This document shows, in pieces, positions 33,995 to 43,547 of a stretch of 64,000 nucleotides of DNA. This DNA is from Symbiodinium kawagutii (Eukaryota > Sar > Dinophyceae > Suessiales > Symbiodiniaceae). The stretch spans positions 111,529 through 175,528 of the forward strand of contig VSDK01026464.1 in assembly GCA_009767595.1 (NCBI GenBank). Direction: 5' to 3'. Numbering within the stretch: the first letter of the stretch is position 1; every line of letters starts with the position of its first letter. The position numbers were made by a program, and so were the translations under genes. Below the pieces are notes generated by a model that ran no database searches, was not told where the DNA came from, and saw nothing but the letters and a program-made list of their open reading frames with translations.

Positions 33995-34510
33995 TGCCTT
34001 TGAGCAAAGGTCCTTGCCAAACTCAGATCTTGCTTCTTTATCTCATTGCCTTTGAGCAAAAGGTGCCTTGCAGATGCCTGGTCCAGTTCCAATGAAGGGT
34101 TCCGGTGAAAGGTTCCGTCAAAGTAATCTGTTCAAGCATTCCGGTGCAGGTGCCGGTGAGGTTCTGGAGAGTTTCGTGCAGATATTGGTGGAATTATGTT
34201 TATAAATCTTCCGCCCTTGATGTGATGGTAATGACAACATGACCACATGACCACATAGAATTGCACTACAATGTATTATCCAACATGACTGCGCGAAAGC
34301 GCTGGGCGTGATTGATGCGGCTCATTTGACTTTCAACTTTAGGGCAAACCCGCTACGGACGCCCTGGCCAAAAAAACCATGACTGTGTCTTTATGTATGG
34401 TTTTGTTGGAAACACTTTATGTTCCTGTGGCAACATCATTGCGTGATTGTATGATTCTGTACTCGCTTTCTTGCTGTTGGGGATAGCGCTTGAGTTTATT
34501 TTTTTGCTGT
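33995..34510. other. No recognised gene
   Basis: Non-coding, with a small repeated ATGACCACATGACCACAT near 34240. Probably intronic to the coiled-coil exons that follow. Confidence 0.4.
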
Positions 34511-34514
34511 GCAG

Positions 34515-34568
34515 GACATGGTGCAGCAGCACAGCCGCATCCTGGAAGAAAGATTCCAGGAGAACCAG
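34515..34568 (+). CDS. Coiled-coil exon A (QQHSRILEERFQE)
   Basis: After the acceptor CTGTGCAG come exactly 18 codons reading DMVQQHSRILEERFQENQ, then the sequence leaves the coding style. A paralogous exon follows at 34754 with H-x-x-I-[LM]-E-E-R-F-Q-E in the same phase. So exon duplication inside a coiled-coil gene is likely. Product unknown. Confidence 0.5.
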
Positions 34569-34753
34569 AGCATGGTTTCATTTTAAAGTTGAAATCGTCA
34601 TATAGTTGACGAAACTGACCTTGAACTCTTGTTTTGGAGGTAGTCCTTGCATAGGCATTGTATGATGTTTGAGGCCTTGCGGCAGTTTCTCATGCGATCC
34701 ATGTCCCATTGCGGGCATCCGGACTGAGCCCTGTGTTTTCTTTCGGCTGTCAG

Positions 34754-34798
34754 GAGCATCATCAGATCATGGAAGAACGCTTTCAGGAGAGAACAGAG
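34754..34798 (+). CDS. Coiled-coil exon B (HHQIMEERFQE)
   Basis: After GCTGTCAG it reads EHHQIMEERFQERTE, clearly related to exon A: nine of eleven core positions match or are conservative. Same phase and same strand. The 3' boundary is not certain; a TGA follows within about 20 bp. Confidence 0.45.
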
Positions 34799-35109
34799 AA
34801 ACCCATCAACATGTGATACAGGTTGCTGGTTGAGAGGGAGCTAAGGAGCCAGGGGCACCCAAAAAGCGTTCTATGGAGCTACCAGGGGTGGTGTAACCAA
34901 ATGATGGGACATGATGCGTTTTGAACATTCCGAACAGTGACGCCTTATGTCCCCCTGGTCATGCAAGAGTGATCCTGGAGGGTTGTCTAAGGAAAAGTAT
35001 ATACCTCCTTACCCTGACAAGCTTCAAGAACGAGCATGAGGAAGAGATAGGAAGGGCAGGAAAATGTTCTGTTGGATTCGTTGTTGAGCTCACCAGCTCT
35101 TCAAAGCAG

Positions 35110-35187
35110 GAAATGCACGAGAAAGTTGGAAACGTGAGAGACTCCCTACACAAAGAAGTCCTCCAGATTCAGCAGCAGCGGCAACAG
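35110..35187 (+). CDS. Coiled-coil exon C (Gln-rich)
   Basis: Bounded by CAAAGCAG and GCAACAG|GTCCGA, exactly 26 codons: EMHEKVGNVRDSLHKEVLQ followed by IQQQRQQ. Strong helical heptad character. A diverged relative of its 3' end (GGCAACAGGTCCGAGACTTGA) lies near 36508 in front of the second duplicated block. Likely part of the same unknown coiled-coil gene. Confidence 0.5.
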
Positions 35188-35285
35188 GTCCGAGACTTGA
35201 ACGTACTGAAGCAACTGCCTGCCTCACATTCTTGCGAAACTCTGCCAATGATGTGCACAAGAGACCTCGTTGATCCTTGCCTCTC

Positions 35286-35370
35286 AGGCATTTCCTGGAA
35301 GTGTGGTTCGAGGCATTTCGGCTTGCTTGGCAGACGAAGTTGTCGAGAGAGCCGGCAGCACAGGAAAAGC
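35286..35370 (+). CDS. Candidate exon in duplicated block, copy 1
   Basis: After CCTCTCAG the frame reads AFPGSVVRGISACLADEVVE and on to GSTGKA, where GCG|GTGACA can serve as donor. If not spliced there, the frame runs to a TGA at 35458. No family recognised. The second copy at 36641 has the same sequence here. Confidence 0.4.
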
Positions 35371-35702
35371 GGTGACATGGAAACAACACATGTGTTTCGC
35401 AAATACCAACGTCAGATATTTAGAGATGACCAAAAGTTTCCACAAGTTTCCTCTTTGAGGCCCGTGAATCAGTGACTCCAGTGCTTCAGAGGACTCGGTC
35501 ACACGCTGTCAGCAATGGAGGGAATGAATTCGGGAGTTCTTGCCTTTCTGCCCAGATTTCCTATGGATTTTTCTGTGGTGGGGGTTTCAAGTGTTCCGCC
35601 GTCGTGACATGTTTCCTTATGCTTCAGCTATGCCCTCGTTCGTCGTTCTTCGTTTGCCAGAGTGTCTTTGACTAAAGTTCCATGAGCACTGTGATGCTAC
35701 AG

Positions 35703-35895
35703 GATTGTGGCTGAAGCAAGGCTGCTTGGATTTACAGAGAGCGCTAGTCAGTGCTGAACATATGTTACATATGGCCCATGGCTTTGAGCGGATGATTCCC
35801 AGTTGGCCACTGATGCCTAGAGATGCAACCAGTCAGACTCAATCTGCGCCATGTCAGGGGGGATCGTCCAGCTACTTCACCAGCAGTTCTACAAG
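35703..35895 (+). CDS. Exon in duplicated block, copy 1
   Basis: Bounded by GCTACAG and ACAAG|GTGAGA, a textbook donor. It encodes about 63 residues starting LWLKQGCLDLQRALVSAEHM and ending SSSYFTSSSTR, amphipathic then Ser/Thr-rich. The next exon would begin at 36080 (after GGTTGCAG) and completes the split Arg codon. Function unknown. The identical copy is at 37058-37250. Confidence 0.5.
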
Positions 35896-36079
35896 GTGAG
35901 AAATGAGATGAATGAATGACAGCACCCCCACATTCAGAGCAAAACCCCCAATTTCAGTGCTGCTTCAGCTTGCCCCACTCCATCTTGGCACCTCACAATG
36001 ATTTTTAGATATTGACATTGTTGACCATCATGATGTACGACATGGGCCATGCGATGCTTGTTTCCTTGGTGGGTTGCAG

Positions 36080-36115
36080 GTGGGTCCCTAGACGAAACAG
36101 ATCAAGGTGGAAAGA
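36080..36115 (+). CDS. Short exon following the duplicated exon, copy 1
   Basis: After GGTTGCAG the phase fits the preceding exon and reads (R)WVPRRNRSR. It may end at ATCAAG|GTGGAA, or continue into WKEAANVILLESHGRQLW. In copy 2 (37435) the equivalent codon is TGA, which favours the short version or a broken second copy. Confidence 0.4.
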
Positions 36116-36181
36116 GGCGGCAAATGTAATTCTCTTGGAGTCGCATGGGCGACAGTTGTGGGGACTTCACACGAACAAGAT

Positions 36182-36640
36182 GCAGTCCAGATTTGTCGAG
36201 CTTCCAAGTCATGAAATGCCACTCCTTGAGAAGACATGCTTGATTCTACCAGGAGATGAGTGCAGGTCATGTCAGGTTGACTTGGAATGGAGGTCACTTC
36301 TTCGGTTTTTACCTCTGAACATTCCATTTCGGTGAAGTTGATGACTTTCAAAGCTCATGGGCATTCAGAGACTTTCAAGGCTTGAACCCGTTCCTCACGT
36401 TCGCCAGGGGCAAATCTTTGGAGAGCAAAGCAAAAGTGGAGAGCCCAGGGTGACGAAGCATAGCTCAGATCCCAACTTGTCAGTTGAGAATGTCTCAGGT
36501 CCTTGAGCAACGGCAACAGGTCCGAGACTTGACGTAGCGAAGTATACGCAGCCATAAGCAACTGTGGCTCACATACTTCCAAGACCCTGCAAATGATGTG
36601 CACAAGAGAACTTACTGCTCATACCTGCTAAATTCTGCTC
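36182..36640. other. Spacer between the duplicated blocks
   Basis: Contains diverged matches to sequence left of copy 1 (CGGCAACAGGTCCGAGACTT at about 36508, AATGATGTGCACAAGAGA at about 36591), showing that the original duplication was longer and that only the core was later homogenised. No gene of its own. Confidence 0.6.
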
Positions 36641-37536
36641 AGGCATTTCCTGGAAGTGTGGTTCGAGGCATTTCGGCTTGCTTGGCAGACGAAGTTGTCG
36701 AGAGAGCCGGCAGCACAGGAAAAGCGGTGACACGGAAACAACACATGTGTTTCGCAGATGCCAACGTCAGACATTTAGAGATGACCAAAAGTTTCCACAA
36801 GTTTCCTCTTTGAGGCCCGTGAATCAGTGACTCCAGTGCTTCAGAGGACTCGGTCACACGCTGTCAGCAATGGAGGGAATGAATTCGGGAGTTCTTGCCT
36901 TTCTGCCCAGATTTCCTATGGATTTTTCTGTGGTGGGGGTTTCAAGTGTTCCGCCGTCGTGACATGTTTCCTTATGCTTCAGCTATGCCCTCGTTCGTCG
37001 TTCTTCGTTTGCCAGAGTGTCTTTGACTAAAGTTCCATGAGCACTGTGATGCTACAGGATTGTGGCTGAAGCAAGGCTGCTTGGATTTACAGAGAGCGCT
37101 AGTCAGTGCTGAACATATGTTACATATGGCCCATGGCTTTGAGCGGATGATTCCCAGTTGGCCACTGATGCCTAGAGATGCAACCAGTCAGACTCAATCT
37201 GCGCCATGTCAGGGGGGATCGTCCAGCTACTTCACCAGCAGTTCTACAAGGTGAGAAATGAGATGAATGAATGACAGCACCCCCACATTCAGAGCAAAAC
37301 CCCCAATTTCAGTGCTGCTTCAGCTTGCCCCACTCCATCTTGGCACCTCACAATGATTTTTAGATATTGACATTGTTGACCATCATGATGTACGACATGG
37401 GCCATGCGATGCTTGTTTCCTTGGTGGGTTGCAGGTGGGTCCCTAGACGAAACAGATCAAGGTGAAAAGAGGCGGCAAATGTAATTCTCTTGGAGTCACA
37501 TGGACGACAGTTGTGGCGACTTCACAGGAACAAGAT
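36641..37536. repeat. Tandem duplication, copy 2 (1355-bp period)
   Basis: Second copy of 35286-36181. The core from about 36785 to 37455 appears identical to copy 1; edges differ. The codon TGG present in copy 1 at about 36109 is TGA here (about 37464). Confidence 0.95.
37058..37250 (+). CDS. Exon in duplicated block, copy 2
   Basis: Identical to the exon at 35703-35895, with the same acceptor GCTACAG and donor ACAAG|GTGAGA. The two exons could be used in series in one transcript, or one gene could have been duplicated. See copy 1 for composition. Confidence 0.5.
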
Positions 37537-37625
37537 GTCCAAGTTGATGCCCCTGACACGACATGCTGGGAGACTCTTTATCACACTTCAGTCCTAATTG
37601 CATTGATAAAGGGTGCACTGGGCAG

Positions 37626-37782
37626 GGTCCGGTCTGCAGAGACCGTTGCGTCTGAAGCTGCTGGCGTGAAGCGAGTGGTCGCTACTTCAGAAATGCAAAG
37701 CTCCCTGTGGAATTCCACGTTTTCTGAGCAGAAGCCTTCCAAGGTCATGGATGAGGAGGAAGTGCAAGCTGACACAGCCTGA
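37626..37782 (+). CDS. Candidate terminal exon
   Basis: After ACTGGGCAG the frame reads VRSAETVASEAAGVKRVVAT and ends DEEEVQADTA before TGA at 37780. Acidic C-terminus, good codon choice. Plausible last exon of the coiled-coil or duplicated-exon gene. No family recognised. Confidence 0.4.
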
Positions 37783-39535
37783 GCAAAGCTGAGATTTTGA
37801 CTGACCTCATCTCTCTGATTGTTCCCATGTCTGAAGTTGACTCCAGTCAATCCCGAGCATCAAGAAATCATCATTTCAGAGATAAGTTCAACAATTCAAA
37901 CATATTCTAGCATGGGTGTTTGCATAAGCTTTGTTCACTTTTCACCGGCTGTGTTGACATCAGAAACTTCCAATGAAACCCGTGAGAAATGGAGATTTTC
38001 ATGATAGCCTCCAGGTCGCTGCGGAGGTGGCTGCGGAACTGATCCAACTGCTTCTCACGGTGCCACGGGCCGTTGGTTTCGTTCCTTCTCTCAGACAGAT
38101 GGGCTGATGATTGTCATGGGCCGTTGTGATGGGCCGTTGTGAGTTCTGAAAGAAAGAAAGTGCAACTCAGAAATTCCATCAGAATCATCAGAATCATCGA
38201 CATCATCTTGGATGGACTGTTGGTCATGAGTGATCGTGATTTCATTCAGGCTATGGATAGAAACGGGGGTAGCTATTGATGCTTGGTTTTTCTGAAGGCA
38301 TGAAGGCGATTGTTGTCGATTCTGCGCATTTTTGGGTCTCCCCAGGGTCCATTTCAACACCAGATAACACCAGTGCCATGCTTGTTTTCATATTCTGTGA
38401 CTGTTTGCTGGTTCCCTTGGGCCCAAAAATCTCTATCGGACTGCACTTTTTGGGCTGCCAGGACTGGCGTAACACACCTTCTCCACAGGAGTTGTGGCCC
38501 CTCGGTGCTTGAAATCGGACAGTTTTTTTTGGATGCCTGATGATGTCTTGTTGTGCTTCTGGGCATTTTCTTTTTTGGCAATGCACCCAACATTGACTCA
38601 TCATGCGTAGCTGACAAGGCCTTGAAATGCCGGCGAATTGACATTGGTTGAGGAGTGTCTTAACAGTGCACAGTCGTGCCCTGCAACGATGATGGTTTCT
38701 TCGTATGTTTTCACATCCCCAAAGGGGGGCCACGGGGCCACTGTCGAACAAGCCTGCGTCTTGGACGAGTCGGAACATCCGAGACCGTCCATCCTGCGTA
38801 AGGCACAAAAAGCAGCACAGCAGATGCGGCATAGGGGGTGGACAGGTTTGGACGCGTCAAAGCGTTGTTGGAAAACTGGATTTGTCAGAGCAGATGGCTG
38901 CTGGTCCTGTTCTGCTTGCCGTTGTTGGCCTGCCAGGCTGAATTAAGAGCCTAAAACTGCATGAGCCAAAGTCAGCGCATATTTCAATGGCAACAAAAAA
39001 GAAAAAAAGTATCTAGCACGCAAATGTCATAAAGATATACCTGGATGAGCATCATATCTCTGAATTGTCAAGGCCAGCCAGGTGACTGAGGACGGCTGAA
39101 CTAGCGCCGCAAAGATGTCTCAGTTTGTGGTGGGCCCACCCCACTAGCAACAGGCAAAGGAGAAACCACATCTGGATATGTCACGCACCGAGTCAATGGA
39201 GTAGCCCCTAATCCCAAAACGGATCAGATTTCAGGAAACAAAAAGAATTTGGTCAGCAGCTGCAGCAGCATTTTAGGACCCATATACATGGAGCCTGGCC
39301 TCAGCTTTTATTGGCCAGCCTTCCCCAGCCTTCCCCCTTGCCCCCATATGATGGTCCTGGCAAGGTGAGCGAACAGCATAGGTGTGCCCTGGATTGGGCA
39401 AGGACTGGCCCACGAATGCCTCAGTGCAGCCATGGTGACAGCAGATGTCTTGGCACATGCCAGACCAAAGTCAAAGCTACTCGGCACAGTTGTCACATGC
39501 CCGACGCGAATCCCAGTTACACAACTGTTCAAGCT
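37783..39535. other. No recognised gene; one long unassigned minus frame
   Basis: The minus strand is open from 38832 to 38251 (193 codons, Cys/Ser/Lys-rich) but the plus strand is also open over much of it (38276-38540, 38638-38946) and no motif is visible. It could be a retroelement relic. 38160-38210 has an ATCATCAGAATCATCGACATC repeat. Confidence 0.35.
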
Positions 39536-39557
39536 TTGTTAGTCAGTAGCAACTGAC

Positions 39558-39577
39558 GATCACTGGATCCAGTGATC
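39558..39577. repeat. Perfect 20-bp palindrome
   Basis: GATCACTGGATCCAGTGATC is its own reverse complement. It lies 21 bp left of the foldback element at 39599 and shares the words CACTGG and AGTGATC with it. Confidence 0.95.
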
Positions 39578-39598
39578 ACTTGTTACTGGCCATGTCTC

Positions 39599-39676
39599 AC
39601 TGGGAACCAGTAACAACTGCTCTGTTAGTCAGTGAATGTCAGTGATCAGTTGTTACAGTTGTTACTGGTTCCCAGT
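39599..39676. mobile_element. 78-bp foldback element with 21-bp perfect terminal inverted repeats
   Basis: 39599-39619 (starts ACTGGGAACCAG) is exactly reverse-complementary to 39656-39676 (ends CTGGTTCCCAGT), with a 36-bp spacer. The trinucleotide CTC precedes and CAG follows, so no convincing target duplication is seen. It could be a miniature inverted-repeat element or a stem-loop in DNA/RNA. Repeated GTTAGTCAGT at 39538 and 39624 hints at a nested or duplicated structure. Confidence 0.7.
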
Positions 39677-39715
39677 CAGAAATGGCATTCCTTGTGACCT
39701 CCCAGGCCGCTTGCC

Positions 39716-39990
39716 GTGGGGCGAGTTCATCCTGCCGGGGCACTCGCATGTGCTGCCAGCGCCAACAGCGCCAAGAACGTGCGGGTGCCCGTGCCGCCAC
39801 GACCACCGCCACAACCCGTCGAAGCCATCGATCCCAAGCGATTTGCAACGGCCATCAACGGTACCGGGGTGCCAGTTGTCGTGGCACCGAAAATGCCGAG
39901 ACCAGCGGTACCAGTTGTAGTTCCACCCGTGGTACCCTTTACAGCATCGCCTGACGCCAAAGAGCCTCGGTTGGAAACGGAACTTGACAA
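39716..39990 (+). CDS. Pro/Val-rich protein, exon 1 candidate
   Basis: Open from 39716 with VPVPPRPPPQPVEAIDPKRF, then alternating Pro/Val segments (VPVVVAPKMPRPAVP) to ELDK, beyond which coding style fades. Third positions strongly favour G/C. Similar Pro/Val-rich sequence resumes at about 40135, supporting one spliced gene. Function unknown; could be a disordered scaffold or cell-surface protein. Start and donor not established. Confidence 0.5.
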
Positions 39991-40126
39991 GCGCCTTTTG
40001 TTGATTTTTGTTGATCTTTGTTGACTTGAACAGTGAGGAATCACAGGCACATGTTTGAATATGAGATGTATTGAGATGTTGCGACAAACACGTGCAAGCA
40101 GCCACTTGTGAAGCCATGCATCGGAC

Positions 40127-40364
40127 ATGACCAAGCTCGAGTCTCACGAGGTAAGCCCCGTGGCTTTCTCGAAATCTGCCGGCCATCGGCCGGTGCCGAA
40201 GCCTGTGGCGTTTGTGCCATCGTTGCCGCTTCAACTGCTGCGGGCTCCGGTCATCGTTCCAGCAAAGGCTTCCTCCTCGATGCCGATTTCGCTGCCAATG
40301 CCTCTTGCACTCCAAGGCATCAAGGACGGGAGCGAAAGCCACAGCAAAGTGGGAAAGATTAGGA
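40127..40364 (+). CDS. Pro/Val-rich protein, exon 2 candidate
   Basis: Frame with KLESHEVSPVAFSKSAGHRP, then VPSLPLQLLRAPVIVPAKAS and a Ser/Lys tail (SESHSKVGKIR). Composition continues that of the 39716-39990 segment. The acceptor is probably ATGACCAAG just before CTCGAG. Function unknown. Confidence 0.5.
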
Positions 40365-40419
40365 AAGCCAACAAAAAACATGGAAACGAACAGGAAAGGT
40401 TTAGCAGCGCTTCTTTTGG

Positions 40420-40870
40420 CAACCTTTCACGTCCGATTTGTCGAGGAGGAAAAGCAAGATGCAGAGGGCAAGGCGCACCAAGCGGGGCGAGTCTTTGCCA
40501 TGCAATTGCTGTCATACATTGTGAGAGCCAATGAATCTTGGACCGCCCTGTCCTCCATGAAGCTAAGAGCAGCCCACACACACCTCACAACAATCCACCA
40601 CAGCCTTGCCCTCATTTTCCCAAGCCCACCCAAGATTGCCCAAGTCAACGAAAACAGTCTCACCAACAGCAACAAAGGCAAAGACAATCATGGAAGTAAG
40701 GAAGGATGCAATAAACGCAGAGCGCAAGCAAAAGCAAGCCAGTCCATCACGATTTGAATACATTCCGAGAGTAGGTCATGTAATCTTGAATGCTGTCAAC
40801 CCATTTTTGCTAAACGTGCATTTTAGGAAGTCTTTCGAAGGTCATCAGTCAGTAGATCCTGGGAAAATCC
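40420..40870. other. Probable intron with exon-like pieces
   Basis: A plus-strand stretch at about 40430-40620 has a plausible frame (RFVEEEKQDAEGKAHQAGRV) but no clear splice sites; the minus strand is open as well. Confidence 0.3.
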
Positions 40871-40874
40871 GCAG

Positions 40875-41003
40875 GCGCGCAGCGTGGAGGTGAAGGTGGA
40901 AAGTGAAACGCCGGAGGAGCCTTCCGCTGAGCACGTGCAGAAGCTTCTGGAGTGGTCGGAACGATTGAAATGCTTTTCGTTCGGGAGCCTCAGCTGCAAC
41001 TAA
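40875..41003 (+). CDS. Candidate terminal exon, acidic
   Basis: After TCCGCAG exactly 43 codons including TAA: ARSVEVKVESETPEEPSAEH, then a helical segment VQKLLEWSERLKCF and FGSLSCN. Good codon choice. Likely the last exon of the Pro/Val-rich gene, or of a neighbouring one. Unrecognised. Confidence 0.45.
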   Translation, partial: ARSVEVKVESETPEEPSAEHVQKLLEWSERLKCFSFGSLSCN

Positions 41004-41309
41004 CGAACTGGAAGGTTTTGCAGATTGCGAGCTGCTGCCAGGGTAGCACTGGTGCTGCTAGTGCTGCTACTTGTTCTCTCATGTGATTTGACCCAGGCGT
41101 CGGGATAAAAGCTTGGGAAGTTTTCAAGACCAGCCCCCAAGACTATGCAAAACCACTATTGGCCACTATTGTTTGAGAAGGACACGTGACGCATTTCAGG
41201 GGTATTTGCATGCGTGGGCGAACGCACAGGTATGGAAATTTGCACGCACATGCGCAGACGTTACCCATTTACTTAGTGCCAGTTTGTTGGGCTGTGTCCC
41301 AACATTGGT

Positions 41310-41765
41310 GAATGGTAGTTGGGGATTACCAATGGTTTCCAACCTGAGATCGTCGGCTCACAGAACCATTGACTTCATCATTTTCAGTGGGGTTCTACCA
41401 CCACCTGGGAGTATGCCGCTGGAGGGGCAACTGGTTGGTAGTTGATCATCATCGCATTTTCCCCACCATTCTTAACTATGCTTGATGACAACTGTCAGTA
41501 CCGATTACGGTTATCACTATGATTCATACAGCACCGGTCGATTACACAAGCAGTATTAGCAGCAACCAGCCACTATCAACCACCGCTAGTCATCATCCGC
41601 ATTCACACCAGATAGTCATAATCAACCAGGAATCATTGATCATGTTCACAACCATTGGCTGTCAGAAACCATTACATCATAATATAGTCATCATTGACAA
41701 CAACCATTTTATCACCACCAGTAGTTCACCCTTAGCATCAACCAACCGCAACGAACCATGATTCC
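41310..41765. repeat. Mirrored TGGTTG / CAACCA degenerate repeats
   Basis: 41310-41455 is rich in TGGTAGTTGG, GGTTGGTAGTTGATC words. 41520-41760 is rich in their complements (AACCAGCCACTATCAACCAC, AGTCATCATC, AACCAACC). The two halves form a long, imperfect inverted repeat immediately upstream of the exon at 41843. Confidence 0.7.
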
Positions 41766-41842
41766 ACGATGGGAAGTTCACCCGTGAAGTTCACTTCCCT
41801 TAACTCGCTCCATGGGTTGGTTCCGTTGGTCGCTGCTTCCAG

Positions 41843-41954
41843 GCGCTCCGAACCCGCGAAGCTCAAGCAGCGGCAGCGTCGCTTTGAGGAGCTCCGTGCC
41901 GCACTGAAGGCGGAGCCGGTGGGCGCTGCACGGGGGACCCCGTGGGGGCCGTGA
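41843..41954 (+). CDS. Coiled-coil exon (LKQRQRRFEELRAALKAE)
   Basis: After GCTTCCAG the frame reads RSEPAKLKQRQRRFEELRAA, LKAEPVGAARG and stays open to a TGA at 41952. Strongly G/C-ending codons, basic then helical. The true donor is probably before the stop. Flanked on both sides by mirrored TGGTTG/CAACCA tracts. Unrecognised. Confidence 0.45.
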
Positions 41955-41969
41955 CTACCGGGGAAGGGC

Positions 41970-42240
41970 CGCGTGGTGAGGCTATGATGGTTGGGGGTGA
42001 TGTGGTGTGATGGCTTGTGCCCTGTGTGAGTGGGAGGGGGGGGATTGCAAGATTTAGTGTGATGATTAGGAACAATATTAGTCAATGACGATGATGCAAT
42101 AGCGATGGGTGATGCTTACGCTATGGTTAGAAATAGTTTTGCAATGGTTGCTGATGGTGCTCAATCGCTGCTTGCAATGATGATGGTAAATGATGCTTAA
42201 TGATTGGCAATGCTGCTCGTTATATAGCTTTTAGTACTCT
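41970..42240. repeat. TGGTTG / GATGATGC degenerate repeat
   Basis: Diverged GATGGTTGGGGGTGATGTGG, CAATGGTTGCTGATGGTGC and AATGATGATGGTAAATGATGC words fill the stretch after the 41843 exon, in the orientation opposite to the CAACCA tract in front of that exon. Confidence 0.65.
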
Positions 42241-42765
42241 GCGTTCTATGATGCGGATTCATGATGAGCAAAGAGGGCTGACAATGTTCAAGTATACGGC
42301 AGAGTGTTACTGGATTGGTATATTGCTGGTTCATACTGGCGATTAGTACTGACGGCTTAGTGTAGGGATAGGAAAGCAACCCACGATCATAGATAATATG
42401 CTATATCATAGCTAGTGGCTGCTACTAAGGGATGGGCAATGATGATAATGATAAACAAGAAGCACATTTGAAATAGCACTGTAATAGATGTTTTATTGTG
42501 GCCTGCCCTTGTAGTTGGTTCGTTTCCCCGAACCTGGCATTTCTTGCATTTATAGAAAGGATATGGAGCATGCCTGCATTCTTTAACAGAAGAAAAAACG
42601 CACAAATATAGTGAGTAGGCGTGCAAATATAAAGATCGAAAGGCACCCAAATGCAGGCCTGAGTTTTTGTCTAAACTGATGAGCATCATTCAGCAGAGAT
42701 GACAGGAACAGCCCAGCCGCGCCAGCCCGTTGTTTGCCTCAAAAATCCGCCATGATCGGCCTGCC
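42241..42765. other. No recognised gene
   Basis: Probably intron between the flanking coiled-coil exons. Minus-strand open frames here (42689-42387) lack any motif. Confidence 0.4.
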
Positions 42766-42771
42766 GGCCAG

Positions 42772-42870
42772 GCGGATTTGGCACGTGAAGAGCTGCTTGC
42801 GGAGCAAGCATCACGACAAGCAGACTTGGCACACCGGGCTGAGCAGAGCGAACTGCTGCGATTGACTGCA
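42772..42870 (+). CDS. Coiled-coil exon (ADLAREELLAEQASRQADLA)
   Basis: Follows CCGGCCAG. Continuous heptad pattern ADLAREELLAEQASRQADLA then HRAEQSELLRLTA. The purine-rich sequence AGAGAAGAAAAAAGAG then begins, probably the intron (donor GCAG|GAGAG would be a GA donor, or another nearby). Part of an unrecognised coiled-coil protein. Confidence 0.55.
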
Positions 42871-43076
42871 GGAGAGAAGAAAAAAGAGAAGAGAAAAGAT
42901 GAATAAAGAAATCTAAAGAATATTGGATAATAGAATAGAAGAGAGAAAGAGTGAGTCGAATTTCGTTGAAGTGTGGGAAATGTATTTATTGCGGTATATT
43001 CCGTTTTGGTGTCAGACAGATGGTGAAAGAAGACATCCTACGAATCCTAGGCATCCTGTGTGAACAGCTTGGTGAG

Positions 43077-43264
43077 GACGCATTTTGGCCTTGGATCTGA
43101 CGTCCAACCTGCGCGATGTCCGGATGTTGTCCAGCTGTGGTTCTGCTGGGACCTTGGAAGAAGCTCTGTCGGAGCTGCTGCAGACGATGCGCAGGGCCTT
43201 GACGTTGTGCCGCAATCAGCACGACGAAAAGCAGCACTTGGAGCGAGAGCATCGGGAACTTTGA
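43077..43264 (+). CDS. Coiled-coil exon ending in a stop
   Basis: Probable acceptor GGTGAG at 43076. The frame reads RILALDLTSNLRDVRMLSSC, GTLEEALSELLQTMRRALTL, CRNQHDEKQHLEREHREL, then TGA at 43262. Clear amphipathic helix pattern. Either the C-terminal exon of a coiled-coil gene, or an exon whose donor lies shortly before the stop. Confidence 0.5.
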
Positions 43265-43547
43265 CTCTCGGCGGATTGGAAAAACAGAAAGTCATGATAT
43301 CATCTCCGTCATGTCTCTTATAATCCATTTCCATATCTCTTGTGGTCAGCTCATATTATTTATTTCTATATCCGTTCACTTTTGTCCAATTCCATCTCTT
43401 ATCCATTGCATTCATGGTGTTTCCATATCTTTCTAGGTTTTTCTATGTGTTTCCACAGGTTTCCTGATGTTTTCATGTGTTCTCCTGTGGTTTTCTCCCG
43501 GCTTTCCCTGGGTTTTCCTCCTTTCCATGGTGCGATTCCACCGCGAG

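Larger units (their letters stand above)
35286..36181. repeat. Tandem duplication, copy 1 (1355-bp period)
   Basis: Matches 36641-37536 at a constant offset of 1355 bp. From about 35430 to 36100 I see no differences. Toward both ends differences accumulate (about five in 35370-35425 and several after 36105), and left of 35286 only short patches match. The block holds the exon at 35703-35895 and the candidate exon at 35286. Confidence 0.95.

Noticed and set aside
35286-35458. Similarity of AFPGSVVRGIS...HMCFANTNVRYLE to WecB/TagA-type (GT26) glycosyltransferases
   Set aside because: Only loose resemblance; the required downstream Asp-Gly and Gly-Gly motifs are absent, and a good donor within the stretch suggests the latter half is intron.
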